A DNA stretch of 64,000 nt from Heterocephalus glaber (Eukaryota > Chordata > Mammalia > Rodentia > Bathyergidae), in assembly GCF_000247695.1 (NCBI RefSeq), contig NW_004624747.1, positions 9,497,918-9,561,917 of the forward strand. Direction: 5' to 3'. Each line of letters opens with the position of its first letter. Position 1 is the first letter of the stretch. Positions 29,666-40,343 of this stretch are shown piece after piece. Under the pieces are notes generated by a model. It was not told the origin of the DNA, made no database searches, and saw only the letters and a program-made list of their open reading frames with translations. The translations under genes were made by a program, and so were the position numbers.

Positions 29666-30972
29666 CTGAATGTCAGGGCATCCACTTTCAGTGGTACTGG
29701 AACTTGGGGCAAGGCATGATAACCCCTCATATTCACGTAGGAAAAACAGCTTCTGAAAGCAGATATTCTTGTTCTCATTTAAACGTTCAAGAAACTGAGG
29801 TATCTCAGAGATGGTCAGTACTCGAGTCCAGTTCTTTGGTTGTCAAATTCTGTTTTCTTATCCCTTCACTCAGCAGTCTGGTTTGGCTGTGTTCATTTTG
29901 TACTCCTCAGATTCCCTACGGAGAATAGCTCTGCTCTGAGTTGCAGCTCTCTGGGCTTCCCTGGAGAACCATCAAAGACTTCTTGAGCTCAGGGGAAGCA
30001 AGGTGGCCAGACAATACAGCCCAGGATGCCTAGGACACTGCAAAGGAAATGTGGTGCTGAGTGACCTGGGGAGGAAATTCCCAATTATTATCCTGTGGAA
30101 GGTGTCTCCGTGGCAGTCCAGTGTGGGAACTGCTGCTTTATCACCCACCCCAGGCTCACAGCACTGGAGGCTTACTGGCACCCGGGCTACTGGCATCGGA
30201 GACCGAGCCTAGCCCTGTGTCTCTCTGGGTGACCAATTCTGTTCGGCACCTCTCTGGATACAGGTGAGTGGCAGGGCTGTGGGGAAATAAACCAGTTATT
30301 CTTGTTCCAGGTGTGCACAACTGACCCAGGACCTCCTTTGGCAGGGTATCTCAGAACCAGTGAACCAGCTGTCCTTTTTACGAAATAAGAGGGGAACAGC
30401 CAGGTTGGCTGCAATCGGGGTCTAGGTTTCCCCCAGCGTATGGAGTAGAGAGGACATCGGCTTGGTGGTGGTGGTGGTGATGGTGGGGTCCAGCCTATGG
30501 CCCCTCTTCCCAAGATGCCCTCAGCCCGGCTCCTGGGGCGCGGCCCCTTTAAGAGGCGCGTCCGGCTCCGTCAGCCAAACCGCGGCCACCGCCCCCCGGA
30601 CCTCCCCTTCCTGCGGCGCCGAGTGCGGGCCGGGCGGGAGTGCGGCGAGAGTGGGCCGGGGCTGGCGTGGCGCCCGCGGAGGAGGCAGCGACGATGTCCA
30701 CGCTCGGGCAGCGCGGGAAAGAGAGGGAGAAGCGCGCGGTCCGCTGCCAATAGCGAGCAGCTGCCCGACCGAGGGCAGCGTCCGTCCCGCAGCTCCCCGC
30801 GCCAAGGAGCCCCGCACACAATAGCGGCGTGCGCAGCCCCTCGCCCCGAGGGCCCCGCCCCCTCCGCGGGCCCCGCCCCCACGCGGGCGTCCCGCCCCCT
30901 GCCCCTGGCCGCCCGGGGTAGCCGAGCCACCCGCCTCACCTGCCGCCCGGGAGGGGGCGGGCATTGTTCGCA

Positions 30973-31003
<31 letters not shown>
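30973..31003. repeat. (GCC)10 repeat in the BCR leader
   Basis: A pure GCC/CGG triplet run of ten units plus one base, 115 bases before the BCR start codon. Human BCR also has a leader CGG-type repeat, by recollection. Confidence 0.92.
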
Positions 31004-31004
<1 letters not shown>

Positions 31005-31012
31005 GCGGGGCT

Positions 31013-31069
31013 ATGGGGGCCGCCCTGCGTCCTGGGCCGGGCCTGGCGGGGTCGCCGCACCGCCACTGA
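31013..31069 (+). CDS. Upstream open reading frame in the BCR leader
   Basis: ATG at 31013 (context ggggctATGg, G at -3 and +4) opens 18 codons, MGAALRPGPGLAGSPHRH, ending in TGA at 31067-31069. The stop is 48 bases before the BCR ATG. The same frame is open far upstream, from an ATG at 30497, and reads the GCC repeat as proline. Whether it is translated is unknown; a role in limiting BCR translation is inference. Confidence 0.5.
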   Translation: MGAALRPGPGLAGSPHRH

Positions 31070-31117
31070 GGCGGGCCCCGCGCGCAGCCCGGCGGCGCAG
31101 GTGAGACCGGCCGCGCC

Positions 31118-32411
31118 ATGGTGGACCCTGTGGGCTTCGCGGAGGCATGGAAGGCTCAGTTCCCGGACTCGGAGCCACCGCGCATGGAGCTGCGCTCGGT
31201 GGGTGACATCGAGCAGGAGCTGGAGCGTTGCAAGGCCTCCATTCGGCGCCTGGAGCAGGAGGTGAACCAGGAGCGCTTCCGCATGATCTACCTGCAGACG
31301 CTGCTAGCCAAGGAGAAGAAGAGCTACGACCGGCAGCGTTGGGGCTTCCGGCGCGCGGCGCAGCCCCCGGACGACGCTGCCGCCGCCGCCGAGCCTCGTT
31401 CGCCCGCGCCGCGCCCGCCGCCCCCGCCCGCCGACGGCACTGATCCACAGCCGGTTGAGGAGCCCGAGGCCCGTCCGGACGGAGAAGGGTCCCCAGGTAA
31501 GGCCAGGCCGGCGACTGCCCGCAGGCCTGGGGCCGCCGCACCCACGGACCGAGACGACCGAGGGCCCCCAACCAGCGTAGCGGCGCTCAGGTCCAACTTC
31601 GAGAGGATCCGCAAGGGCCAAGGCCAGCCTGGGGCCCTGGACCCTGAAAAGCCGTTCTATGTGAACGTCGAGTTTCACCACGAGCGCGGCCTGGTGAAGG
31701 TCAACGACAAAGAGGTGTCGGACCGGATCAGTTCCCTGGGCAGCCAGGCCATGCAAATGGAGCGCAAGAAATCCCAGCAAAGTGCCGGATCTGCTCAGGG
31801 GGATGCGTCCAGGCCCCATTACCGTGGGCGCTCCTCGGAGAGCAGCTGTGGCATCGACGGTGACTTCGAGGATGCAGAGTTGAACCCCCGCTTCCTGAAG
31901 GACAACCTGATCAGTGCCAATGGTAGCAGCAGGGCCCCTTGGCCGCCTCTGGAGTACCAGCCGTACCAGAGCATCTATGTTGGGGGCATGATGGTGGAAG
32001 GGGAGGGCAAGGGCCCACTCCTGCGCAGCCAGAGCACCTCAGAGCAGGAGAAGCGTCTCACTTGGCCCCGCAGGTCCTACTCCCCCCGAAGCTTTGAGGA
32101 CAGCGGAGGTGGCTACACCCCGGACTGCAGCTCCAATGAGAACCTCACTTCCAGCGAGGAAGACTTCTCTTCTGGACAGTCCAGCCGAGTGTCCCCAAGC
32201 CCCACCACCTACCGTATGTTCCGGGACAAGAGCCGCTCACCCTCACAGAACTCCCAGCAGTCCTTTGACAGCAGTAGTCCCCCAACCCCGCAGTGCCAGA
32301 AGCGGCAGCGGCAGTGCCAGGTCGTGGTGTCTGAGGCTACCATTGTAGGTGTCCGAAAGACTGGGCAGATTTGGCCCAGTGATGGGGACAGCACCTTCCA
32401 TGGAGACACAG
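31118..32411 (+). CDS. BCR: BCR (BCR activator of RhoGEF and GTPase), first coding exon
   Basis: This large exon encodes residues 1-431 plus one base of a codon, starting at ATG in gcgccATGg and ending GACACAG|GTGGGT (GT at 32412-32413). The start MVDPVGFAEAWKAQFPDSEP is that of BCR. An N-terminal coiled coil for oligomerisation spans about residues 28-68. An alanine/proline-rich linker follows (about 84-105). The YVNV site for GRB2 is at Tyr181 (Tyr177 in human), followed by a serine-rich segment to residue 431. In human this exon codes 426 residues, carries the reported Ser/Thr kinase activity and is the part kept in p190 BCR-ABL1. The RhoGEF, PH, C2 and RhoGAP parts lie in later exons outside the window. 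The frame is intact. Confidence 0.97.
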
Positions 32412-34176
32412 GTGGGTACCTGAAGCCACTTTGGGTGAGTACACCTGCACCTGCGCAGGAAACTCTTAAGGGTTAGAGAATACCAAAGGAAGTTTCTGAG
32501 GAAGAAATGGGTAGATACTTCTTTGAATGATTTTTCAAGTGCCTTTGTGGCTGATCTTGCACCTGAGCTAACCCCTTTTTCCTGAGTGCAGATTCTGTGT
32601 TTGGAATGGGATTTTGTTGGGAGGGTTGGTAAGATGGATGGCAGGTGGCTTGTTCCTTTGATTGTACAGCCCTGTACTGCTTGTAAGAGTACATGTATCA
32701 GGAGGGATCTATGATCTCTCTCTATGATGGTAAGTGAAGGTGGTATAAAGCTGGAGTCATCTTTGCCACCTAGATCAGATCCTTTCAGTGGAGACTGGTC
32801 TGGGTTTTGGACATTCCCTCCACTGCATCGTCTCTTCCTAGAGAGGTTGTATGACATGTTTGGGGAACCCAAGATGTGTTAGCTGCTTCCAGGCCGTGGA
32901 AGTGTCACGTTTGCTTGTTGGCAAGTCAGGTGAAGATCGGAATTAGAAGGAAGTGAGGTGACAGCTAGTTCTGACTCAGTGGGCCCCTGAAAATCAATCA
33001 GATGAAGATTTTATCTGGGGCTGAAGCAGAGCCACACATGTTTTGATCTGCCTGGCTTTGATGGGAGCTGTCGCCCATTATTACCTACAGGATCCTCTGT
33101 GCATGTTAACCTATCCCACTTTCTGATCCTTCATTGTGCTCTTGTCTCTTGATCTACCCAAGGATGAGTACCTACAGGTGCTTATTTTAAGCCCCCAATC
33201 TGTGGTCTGACCCCAGCCCTAAGATTAAGCCTATTGTACTGTACAATAACTTTTGGGTTGTATTTAGAGGCCATGAAGTGTTTGGAACCAGGTTCTGGGG
33301 TAAGAGGAGGGTGGTAGGCTGGTGGGCTTGGGTGGGGTGGGAGTCTGTGAGGCTCTTGGGAATCTCTTAAATTTCTGGTCCCAGTTGGTCTGATCTGGTT
33401 TACTGCTTCATGGATTTTTTCTTTTTCTGCTGATGGAGTTGCTTATGCTTGGTTTGTTAGAATCCTCTTGAAACAAGTGAGGCTATTTTTGGCTCTGTGG
33501 AGCTGCTTTTTTGTGCTCAGCCCTCTGTCATGTTTGTTTTAGGTACTTCCAGTTGCTGATTTGCCATTTGCAGCTGGGGTTGGCTGTGGTGTGTGACTGG
33601 GACCTGCGGCCTGGCCCAGCTGCATTCCCTAACTCCTTAGTGGCAGGATGAGAAGCTGTAGTATTCAGAAGCTTGCTTTGCAGGCACATCAGCGCCTTTG
33701 GGGTCTGGAGGATTGCCCTGTGGTTACTGGGCACCCGCCTGTGTCCTGCCAGCTGTCGGCTGGGAGAACCAGCTTGAACTGGTCCTCAGCACTTTAGTAC
33801 AGGAGTACATTACTAATAAAGGAAGAAAATAAGTAGTTTTCTGAAGACCTGCAGTCTGAAGTGGTACTTTCTTGCTAGCAGGGAATTCTGCATTTGCAGA
33901 AAGTTGAGCCTGGCCTTTCCTGTAGCTCTTGTATTGTACCTGGCCATGTTGCCCACCATTATCAGGCTTTTAGGCAAGTCAGAAGAGGTGAAAGTAAGAA
34001 CTAGAAGGAAGTGAGGCCCAGGAGGAGAGGCATGGGATAGGCTCTAAGAAATAGCTGAGAAGTTAATTTTACAATTTTTATAACTTCTTGGATCCTTCTC
34101 TGAATATCTTCAAGGTCTTATGTATTCTCTCTTACTAGGTTTTATTTTTTCCTTCAGATATTTGTAGTGTTTAAGA

Positions 34177-34322
34177 ACCTTAAAACAGCCGGATGTGGTT
34201 GCATAGGCTTGTAATCCCAGGACTCAGAAGATTGAGGCAGGAGGATCACTGAGAGTTTGAGACCACCCTGAACTGCATAGCAAGACGAGATACTGTCTAA
34301 AAAAAAAAGGACCTTAAAACAG
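34177..34322 (+). repeat. B1-type SINE with 12-base target-site duplication
   Basis: 'accttaaaacag' occurs at 34177-34188 and 34311-34322. The element between has 'aatcccaggactcagaagat' and a poly-A tail. Confidence 0.9.
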
Positions 34323-34361
34323 TATCGTTTAAAGAGACTGCAGTATTTTTCTCAATTTCTG

Positions 34362-34456
34362 ATTTTGTTTTTTGTTTTTTTGGTACTAGGGATCAAACTC
34401 CCGTCCTTGAGCTTGGGCAGCAGGCGGTGAAACCACTGAGCTAAATCCCTGGCTTG
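34362..34456 (-). repeat. ID-like SINE
   Basis: 'tttttttggtactagggatc' to 'gagctaaatccctggc'. Confidence 0.88.
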
Positions 34457-34665
34457 TTTGTTTTTTTGATGGGGCTGGTGCTGAGAACTGAACCCAGGGC
34501 CTTTCCACTGACCTATATCCTCAGCCCCTTTTTCTTTTTTTTATTTTGAGACAGGGTCTCACCAGTTGCTTTGTTGCCCAGGCGAGGCTCAAACTTGCCA
34601 TCTTCCTGCCTCAGCCTCCCAGAGTGTTGGCATTACAGGCAGGTACTACCTTGCTTGGTTAGTTA
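34457..34665 (-). repeat. B1-dID composite SINE
   Basis: A reversed dID half ('gagaactgaacccagggcct') precedes a reversed B1 ('attttgagacagggtctcac' ... 'ggcattacaggcaggtacta'). Confidence 0.85.
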
Positions 34666-34669
34666 TGAC

Positions 34670-34900
34670 AGTTTTTTAGAGAACTTTTAGGTTAACAGCA
34701 AATGTGTACACGCGTTTTCCCTGCCCCCACCTCATCCATTATAAATATGCCCCATCATCTGGGCACATTGGTAACAGTCATGAATCTACATTGTTACCTC
34801 ATTATCACCCCCAGTCTATAGTTTGCCTTAGGGTTCTCTCATGGTATCCTGTGGGTTTGGCTCCTTCTAGGCTTTAAAATTCTTATTGTTTTAGTCCCCA
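34670..34900. repeat. Old L1-like fragment
   Basis: 'gagaacttttaggttaacag', 'tacattgttacctcattatc' and 'agtttgccttagggttctct' are in the order of an old L1M 3' segment. It is diverged. Confidence 0.4.
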
Positions 34901-35251
34901 AAACCTTTACACTCTGTTCCCAGCAGTCTCCTCTGACGTGTGGCTGTGTGTGGCTGGTAGGGAAAGAGGGATCCTGCACCGGCTCAGCCATCTGTCTGTC
35001 TGGACTGTTTACTGATGTTCTTTAGATGGCTGTGGGGCCTGCTGGCCTTGAAAGGAATAATGAGGAAAATTACAGTGTGGGAGAGGGCAGAAGTTACCCT
35101 GATGTTCTGCAGTGGCAGACATGGTGGCCTGGCTCTAATAACTTCAAAATCCCTTTGTATGAGTGTGCACTCAGATTTCTGAGTTGAGGGCTGCTGGTGA
35201 TCAAGGGAAGGAGCTGAAACCGTCATACTTTGTTCTATGCCAAGCATGATG

Positions 35252-35364
35252 CCAGGTGCTTCTTTTTTTGGGGGGGTACCAGGGATCGAACTTGGGTCCT
35301 TCCGCTTGCAAGGCAGGTGGCGGAACCACTGAGCTAAATCCCCAGCCCCTACCAGGTGCTTCTT
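35252..35364 (-). repeat. ID-like SINE with 13-base target-site duplication
   Basis: 'ccaggtgcttctt' occurs at 35252-35264 and 35352-35364. The element has 'ggtaccagggatcgaacttg' and 'gagctaaatccccagcccc'. Confidence 0.93.
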
Positions 35365-35462
35365 GTAGGGCCCCTCATGAGCTCTTTTCTTTACCTGGTG
35401 GTGGGGCTGCCCATTTACAGGTAAGGATGCAACCAGGAAGTGGCGTAGCTGGGATCCTCTCT

Positions 35463-35612
35463 TTCTTTTTTTTTGAGGCAGGGTCTGAGTATGGTAGTTC
35501 AGGCTGGCCTTAGGCTCACTATGTAGCCCAGGCTGGCCTCAAACTCACAGCAATCCTCCTGCTTCAGCCTCCTGAGTGCTGGATTACAGGTGTGTGGCAC
35601 CATGCCCAGCAA
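35463..35612 (-). repeat. B1-type SINE with internal duplication
   Basis: The motif 'caggctggcct' occurs twice (near 35500 and 35530) within a reversed B1, as in B1 forms with an internal tandem duplication. Confidence 0.75.
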
Positions 35613-36007
35613 ACCCCATTCCTTCTGGCACATAGTGGCCCTGTAGTCTTCCTGCTGCCCCACACTTCTACCTGAAAAGCATGACTGGATTGGTCCAAGT
35701 GTCCCTCCAGCTCTATGCACCTAGGGCCCACCTCTCAGGTGGTAACAGATGGCCATGAGTCCTGCCCTGTGCAAGCCCTCCCCATGGTACTGTATGGGCC
35801 ACAGAGGAGAGAATGTAGTCCTTAGAAGCTTAGAAGTTAAAGAGAGAGAAGTATATATACATGTAACGTGCTTAGAGGGCAGTGGGCTTCCTTGGCTCAT
35901 TAGGAGTTCAGTAGCTGAAGGTTGGGGCAGTAGCTCTCTGAGAACTATCTAAAAGGCTCAGGGCCACCCATGCTCACCCTCTGTGATTGGACTGTGCATG
36001 TGTGTAG

Positions 36008-36378
36008 TTTTTAATGATAAAACAAAATCTACCATTTTAACTAAAGTTTTTTTGGTGAAATACACAAAAGACTTCTTAACTCATTGAAACCATTTTTAAG
36101 CACTCAGTTCTATGGTATTGACCACATTCACATTGTTGTGTGACCATCTCCTCCATCTATAAGAGCTTCTTCATCCTCCCCAACCTGAAACTCTATCTTC
36201 ATTAAACTTCTGTTCCCTGCCCCTGGACCTGGAAGCTGCTATTCTTTTTTGTCTCTATGAATTTGATGGCTCTAAGTACCTCATGTCAGTGGAATCATAC
36301 TTTTTTCTTTTTGTAACTAGCTAATTTCGCTGAATATGATTAATGTTCTCAGGGCTCATCCATGTCATATTGTGCATG
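36008..36378 (-). repeat. Old L1 (L1M-type) 3' end
   Basis: On the + strand: 'ccatttttaagcactcagtt', 'cacattgttgtgtgaccatc', 'ctctatgaatttgatggctc', 'tcagtggaatcatac'. This is the reverse complement of the familiar L1M 3' UTR order. Confidence 0.75.
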
Positions 36379-36658
36379 GGGTGCTTTTTGAAGACAGAAG
36401 TAAGTGATACATTTCCAGGTCTCCTGTGTCAGAGCTTTCCACATGGCTTATACAGGAAGGTCCCTTCTTTTCACAGGTCCCTGGGAAGTAAGCATCCTAT
36501 TGACTGTATCTGCCCCTTCCTCTTCTATCAGTGTACTTTATCTCTCTTTTCAGTGAACTTTGGCAAGGCATTTCAGGAGGCAGAAGGTCCTTTTTTTAGG
36601 TAAGAGGAATTTGTGATTCATTCCTCTAGCCCTGTGTCTCCTTCAACCCTTTTGCATA

Positions 36659-36712
36659 TATGGGGTGGGTGGGTGGGGGTGTGTGGGTGGGGGTGTGTGT
36701 GCATGTGCGTAA
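36659..36712. repeat. G-rich (GGGT/GT)n run
   Basis: 'tggggtgggtgggtgggggt' leads into GT units. It has at least four G3+ tracts within 35 bases. A decayed reversed dID half follows (to about 36770). Confidence 0.85.
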
Positions 36713-37587
36713 TTTAACCTAGGGCTTTGCGAATACTAAACGTGCTCTTTCATTGAGCTACAGCCTGATTCTTAGATCTTGTGTTTCCTAGTAGCCTCTT
36801 AGGTGAGTTGCTGTCTGTCCTGTGTTTTTACCTTTTTTTGAGCAGCTTTATTTGCCATTTGGATTCCAGGGACGTGGTGGTGCCAGAATGGTTACTACTT
36901 TGTTTTTCACTTGGGTGATTGACTGGATAGGTAGCCAGTTTGAGTGAGCAATTGTGAGGCCATCAAAAATCACCCAGACCTCACATTGGCCCCGGCATCA
37001 CCTCTTTAGATTCTTGTGGCCACCTCTGTATTCAGTGATGAACAGAGACCAAGTGGATAGATCCAAGAGAATAAAAATAGTCTAGATCAAATTTTTACAA
37101 GGGTTCTCTTGTTTGGGAAAGCTGATGTTTTGGGAACAGAATGAAGCATTCTGGAACATTCCATTAAAGAAGAAGCTAGGGGTGCTGTTAATTTGAGTGT
37201 GTCTAGGGAATGTGCCTGCTCCTTGACTCCCTCTTGCCTAACTTATTGCTTCTGGCTTGAGGATCCACATCCTTTCCTTCCTGGAGTTCTGTGGCTGGGA
37301 GGGCCTATGTATTTGACTGGTGCCCCCACAAGGACAGAGTCCTGGCAAGCAGTATGCTCAAGCCCACTTGAGAGAAGACCCAGAAGCACAGGGTCCCTGC
37401 TACAGCTCATTCTTCTGGTTTGAAAGGGATCCATGTTCACAGTAAGTAAATGGATATCTTGGAGGCATTGTCAGGTTATCAAATAATAAGTCTGAGTTTT
37501 GTCTCAGATTGCTGCTTTTTGAATCAAGGCTCAGGAGGTGGCGGGTGCATTAAACTAGCCTCACTGGAGTGTGTGTGTGTGGGTAGG

Positions 37588-37716
37588 GTTTGAGACAAGG
37601 TCCCACCTAAATTACCCAGAATGTCCTTGAACTTGGGATCCTCCTTCTATCTCAGACTCATAGTGCTGGGATTATAAACTGTGATTATAGGCATGCACCA
37701 CCATACCTGACTGCTC
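37588..37716 (-). repeat. B1-type SINE
   Basis: 'gtttgagacaaggtcccacc' and 'ggcatgcaccaccatacctg'. Confidence 0.7.
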
Positions 37717-37784
37717 GCTGGAGTTTTCCCTGCATGATGTACAACTGTTTGGCTTCAAGGAGGGATTTTTTTTTTTTCCTTGAA

Positions 37785-38400
37785 AAAATAGTTATTTTAA
37801 TTGAAATTATATGTATATATTTAAAAGGGTACATAATACAAAATGTACCATTTTAATCTTGTGTATGTATATGTGGGGCTGAGGAATCAAATCCAGGGTT
37901 GTGTGCATGCCGGGCAGTTACTCTATTGGGCTATATCTCCAGTCCCATTTTAATCATTTTTAAGTGTGCAGTTCAGTGGTACTAAGTACATCACATTGTT
38001 GTGAACCATCACCACCATCTAGCTCTAGAACTTTTTTGTTTTGGTTCTGGGATTGACCCAGGGCCTACCACATGTTAAACACATGCTCTAGCATCAATCT
38101 ACATACCCAGGCCTATCTCTGGAGCTTTTTTTTAATCTTCCCATACTGAAGACTTCATTCGTTATATAATAACTCCCTACTCCTTCTTTACCCACTTCCT
38201 GGAAGCCACCATTCTTTTTGTCTCTGTGACTTTGCCTATCCTAGGCATCTCGTAAAAATGGAATCCTACAGGGGCCGGGAATTTAGCTCAGTGGTTCCTG
38301 TGCCTCCCTTGCAAGTGGAAGGTCCCGAGTTTGATCCCTGGTACCAAAAAAAATGGAATCCTACAAAATTGTCCTTTGCTGTCGATCATTCAGGTATGAT
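37785..38400 (-). repeat. Old L1 3' end carrying three SINE insertions
   Basis: Reversed L1M 3' segments ('ttttaagtgtgcagttcagt', 'gaaccatcaccaccatctag', 'gtctctgtgactttgcctat') are separated by a reversed dID (about 37873-37945), another (about 38030-38113) and the forward ID at 38271-38349. Confidence 0.7.
38255..38365 (+). repeat. ID-like SINE with 16-base target-site duplication inside L1
   Basis: 'aaaatggaatcctaca' occurs at 38255-38270 and 38350-38365. The duplicated bases are L1 sequence, so the SINE is younger than the L1. Confidence 0.95.
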
Positions 38401-38544
38401 TTTCAAGTTCCCTGGGGCAGCGCTGTCATACTTAACTAACTCCTCATCCCTGGTCATAACAGGTGTCTTTTCTTTAGGAAAACATCTGTTGGTGATGGTG
38501 ATTATTTCCTTGGTTTTCTTGCCTGCAATTTTGAGATGGATTAA

Positions 38545-39110
38545 TGTGTTAGTCTGCCAGGGCTGCCCCATAGTTACCACTGGCTGAGTGGACGAAACAG
38601 TTTATTTTCTCACACTTTTGAAGGCTGAAAGTTCAAAAAAGGTGCTGGCAGACTTAGTTCTCTCTGAGGCCTCTCTCTTTGGCTTATGAGTACTACCTTC
38701 TTACTGACTCTTCACGTGGTGTTCCTTCCTGGTATCTCTTGTGTATCCAAATTGTTCCTTAAGACATGTAGCCAATTGTGGTGTGCACATGTGTAATCCC
38801 AACACTCTGGAAATCAGGCGGGAGGATCACAAATTCGTGTCCTGCCTGTGCAGTTTAGTGAGACCGTGTCTCAAAAATCTGGGCATGTAGCCCAGTGTAA
38901 ATGCCCTGGGTTCAATTGCCAGTAGCATAAGTGGAAGAAAAAAAAAGGACATCCATTAGATTAGATTAGGGCCCACCCCAGTGACCCCAATTTTCACTTA
39001 ATCACCTCTCAAAAGCCCGTGTCTCCGAATACAGTTGTAGTCTGAGGGACTGGCATTCAGGATTTCGCCATGTGAAATTTGGGAGGATACAGTTTAATTC
39101 ATTGTGCTTA
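38545..39110 (-). repeat. MaLR-like LTR, split by a B1-dID SINE
   Basis: 'tgttagtctgccagggctgc' and 'aaacagtttattttctcaca' lie on the left, and 'cttaatcacctctcaaaagc' with 'gtgaaatttgggaggataca' on the right of the SINE at 38765-38946. Confidence 0.55.
38765..38946 (+). repeat. B1-dID composite SINE
   Basis: A B1 part ('ggtgtgcacatgtgtaatcc') is joined to an ID half ('gggcatgtagcccagtgtaa') ending in an A-rich tail. Confidence 0.85.
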
Positions 39111-39404
39111 ATGAATTCTATATTTGGCAGTATAGGAAAGGGCTGCCATGACGGGGGGGTGGGGAGAAGGAGAGAGGGCACACTTGGGCTGGACTCCTAT
39201 AGCCATCTTTGAGGAAAAAATTGAGTAAAAGCATTGTTTAATGTTAGGCAGCATGGTGGAGCTGAAGTGATAACAGGCATCAGGACACCACAAGCTAATG
39301 CTGCATGGGCCCCCGCATCTCACCTAAAAAGTTAGTGTTTGGATCATATCACTGCTAAGGTCCTCTTAGCTTTCATTTTTTAACTTGAAAAATTACTACT
39401 ATTC

Positions 39405-39584
39405 TTGTAGTGCTGAGGATTGAACCCAGGGCCTCATGCATGCTGGGCAAGTGCTCTACCATTGGGCTATATCTCCAGCTCTTTTTTTTTTTTTGGTACC
39501 GGGGGTCGAACTCAGGTCCTTGCGCTTGCGCAGCAGGCAGGAAACCACTGAGCTAAATCCCCGGCCCAATATATCTCCAGCTCT
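39405..39584 (-). repeat. dID SINE with a younger ID SINE inserted; 15-base duplication
   Basis: 'tatatctccagctct' occurs at 39468-39482 and 39570-39584. The inserted element (39483-39569) is a near-consensus ID in reverse, and the duplicated bases belong to the older dID head. Confidence 0.93.
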
Positions 39585-40232
39585 TAAATTATTATTAATA
39601 TAGCTTTATCCATATCTTTCCTACTTGCCATGGTACTTTGCCTGCTTTTATTTTAACTAAGGCAGCCACCTCTCATTATTCAATCACTCATAGTTATTGA
39701 TCATCTACTATGTGCCTAGCAGTGTCTTTAGGGAAAAACTTTTGTCTTTGTTCATAGGTTTGGGGAAAGGCTTATCTCTAGGGGCCTTGTTTTTGTTTTT
39801 TTTTAATCAACCAACAAAAACCTTTCTAATGTCAGGATATTCTCCTAACTGTTCATCTTTCTTTATTATGCTTGCAGTATTTCCTGTTAATCTTGTGTTT
39901 ATCTATTTTCTTTAGGATGATGAGATCCTTAAGACAGGAGCAGAGCATGTCCTACTGTCCTGTGTGATAGGATGTGCCACACTCTGGACCCTGTGGCAGT
40001 GATTGTTGTTTGATGCTTCTGAGCCCTTTCGTGTCTGTCTGTGTTTTAACCACTGTAAGTGTTTGAGGGTTGAAGATAAAATGAGACTGCATCTCTAAGG
40101 CTTCTGTTTGCTCAGACCCTGCTCTCTTCTGGCCACACTCTATTTCATTTCATCTAATAAGTGGCAGTGGATTTTCTAGGGCTGAATGATATAGGTGCAC
40201 CCGTGAGGTTTGGAGATTAATCTGGCTGGTGA

Positions 40233-40339
40233 TCCTCTCTCCTCTCCTCTCTCCTCCCCTCCCCTCTCCTCTCCTCTCCCCTCCCCTCCCCTCCCCTCTC
40301 CTCTCCTCTCCCCTCCCCTCCCCTCCCCTCTCCTCTCCT
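40233..40339. repeat. Polypyrimidine CCCCT/CTCCT repeat with 32-base period
   Basis: 107 bases of only C and T on the + strand. The block 'cccctctcctctcc' recurs at 40261, 40293 and 40325, exactly 32 apart, separated by CCCCT runs. Confidence 0.92.
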
Positions 40340-40343
40340 TTGC

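Larger units (their letters stand above)
23400..30460. other. Intergenic region between RAB36 and BCR
   Basis: It is a mix of MaLR-like, L2-like, MIR-like and SINE copies (the clearest are listed) in unique sequence. Long open frames here have no recognisable protein similarity and no splice context. I see no gene. Confidence 0.6.
30460..31117 (+). promoter_or_regulatory. BCR: BCR CpG-island promoter and 5' leader
   Basis: GC and CpG content rise sharply from about 30520 and stay high into exon 1 (to about 31580). Three GC boxes of the CCCCGCCCC type lie at 30853-30862, 30871-30880 and 30890-30899. No TATA box is evident. The transcription start cannot be placed from sequence. The part nearest the start codon is leader and contains a GCC repeat and a short upstream frame. 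Confidence 0.8.

Noticed and set aside
30521..31119. Long antisense open frames (about 180 codons) across the BCR leader.
   Set aside because: They are arginine/glycine/proline-rich products of GC-rich DNA and GCC repeats read in other frames. They shadow the CpG island and show no independent evidence.
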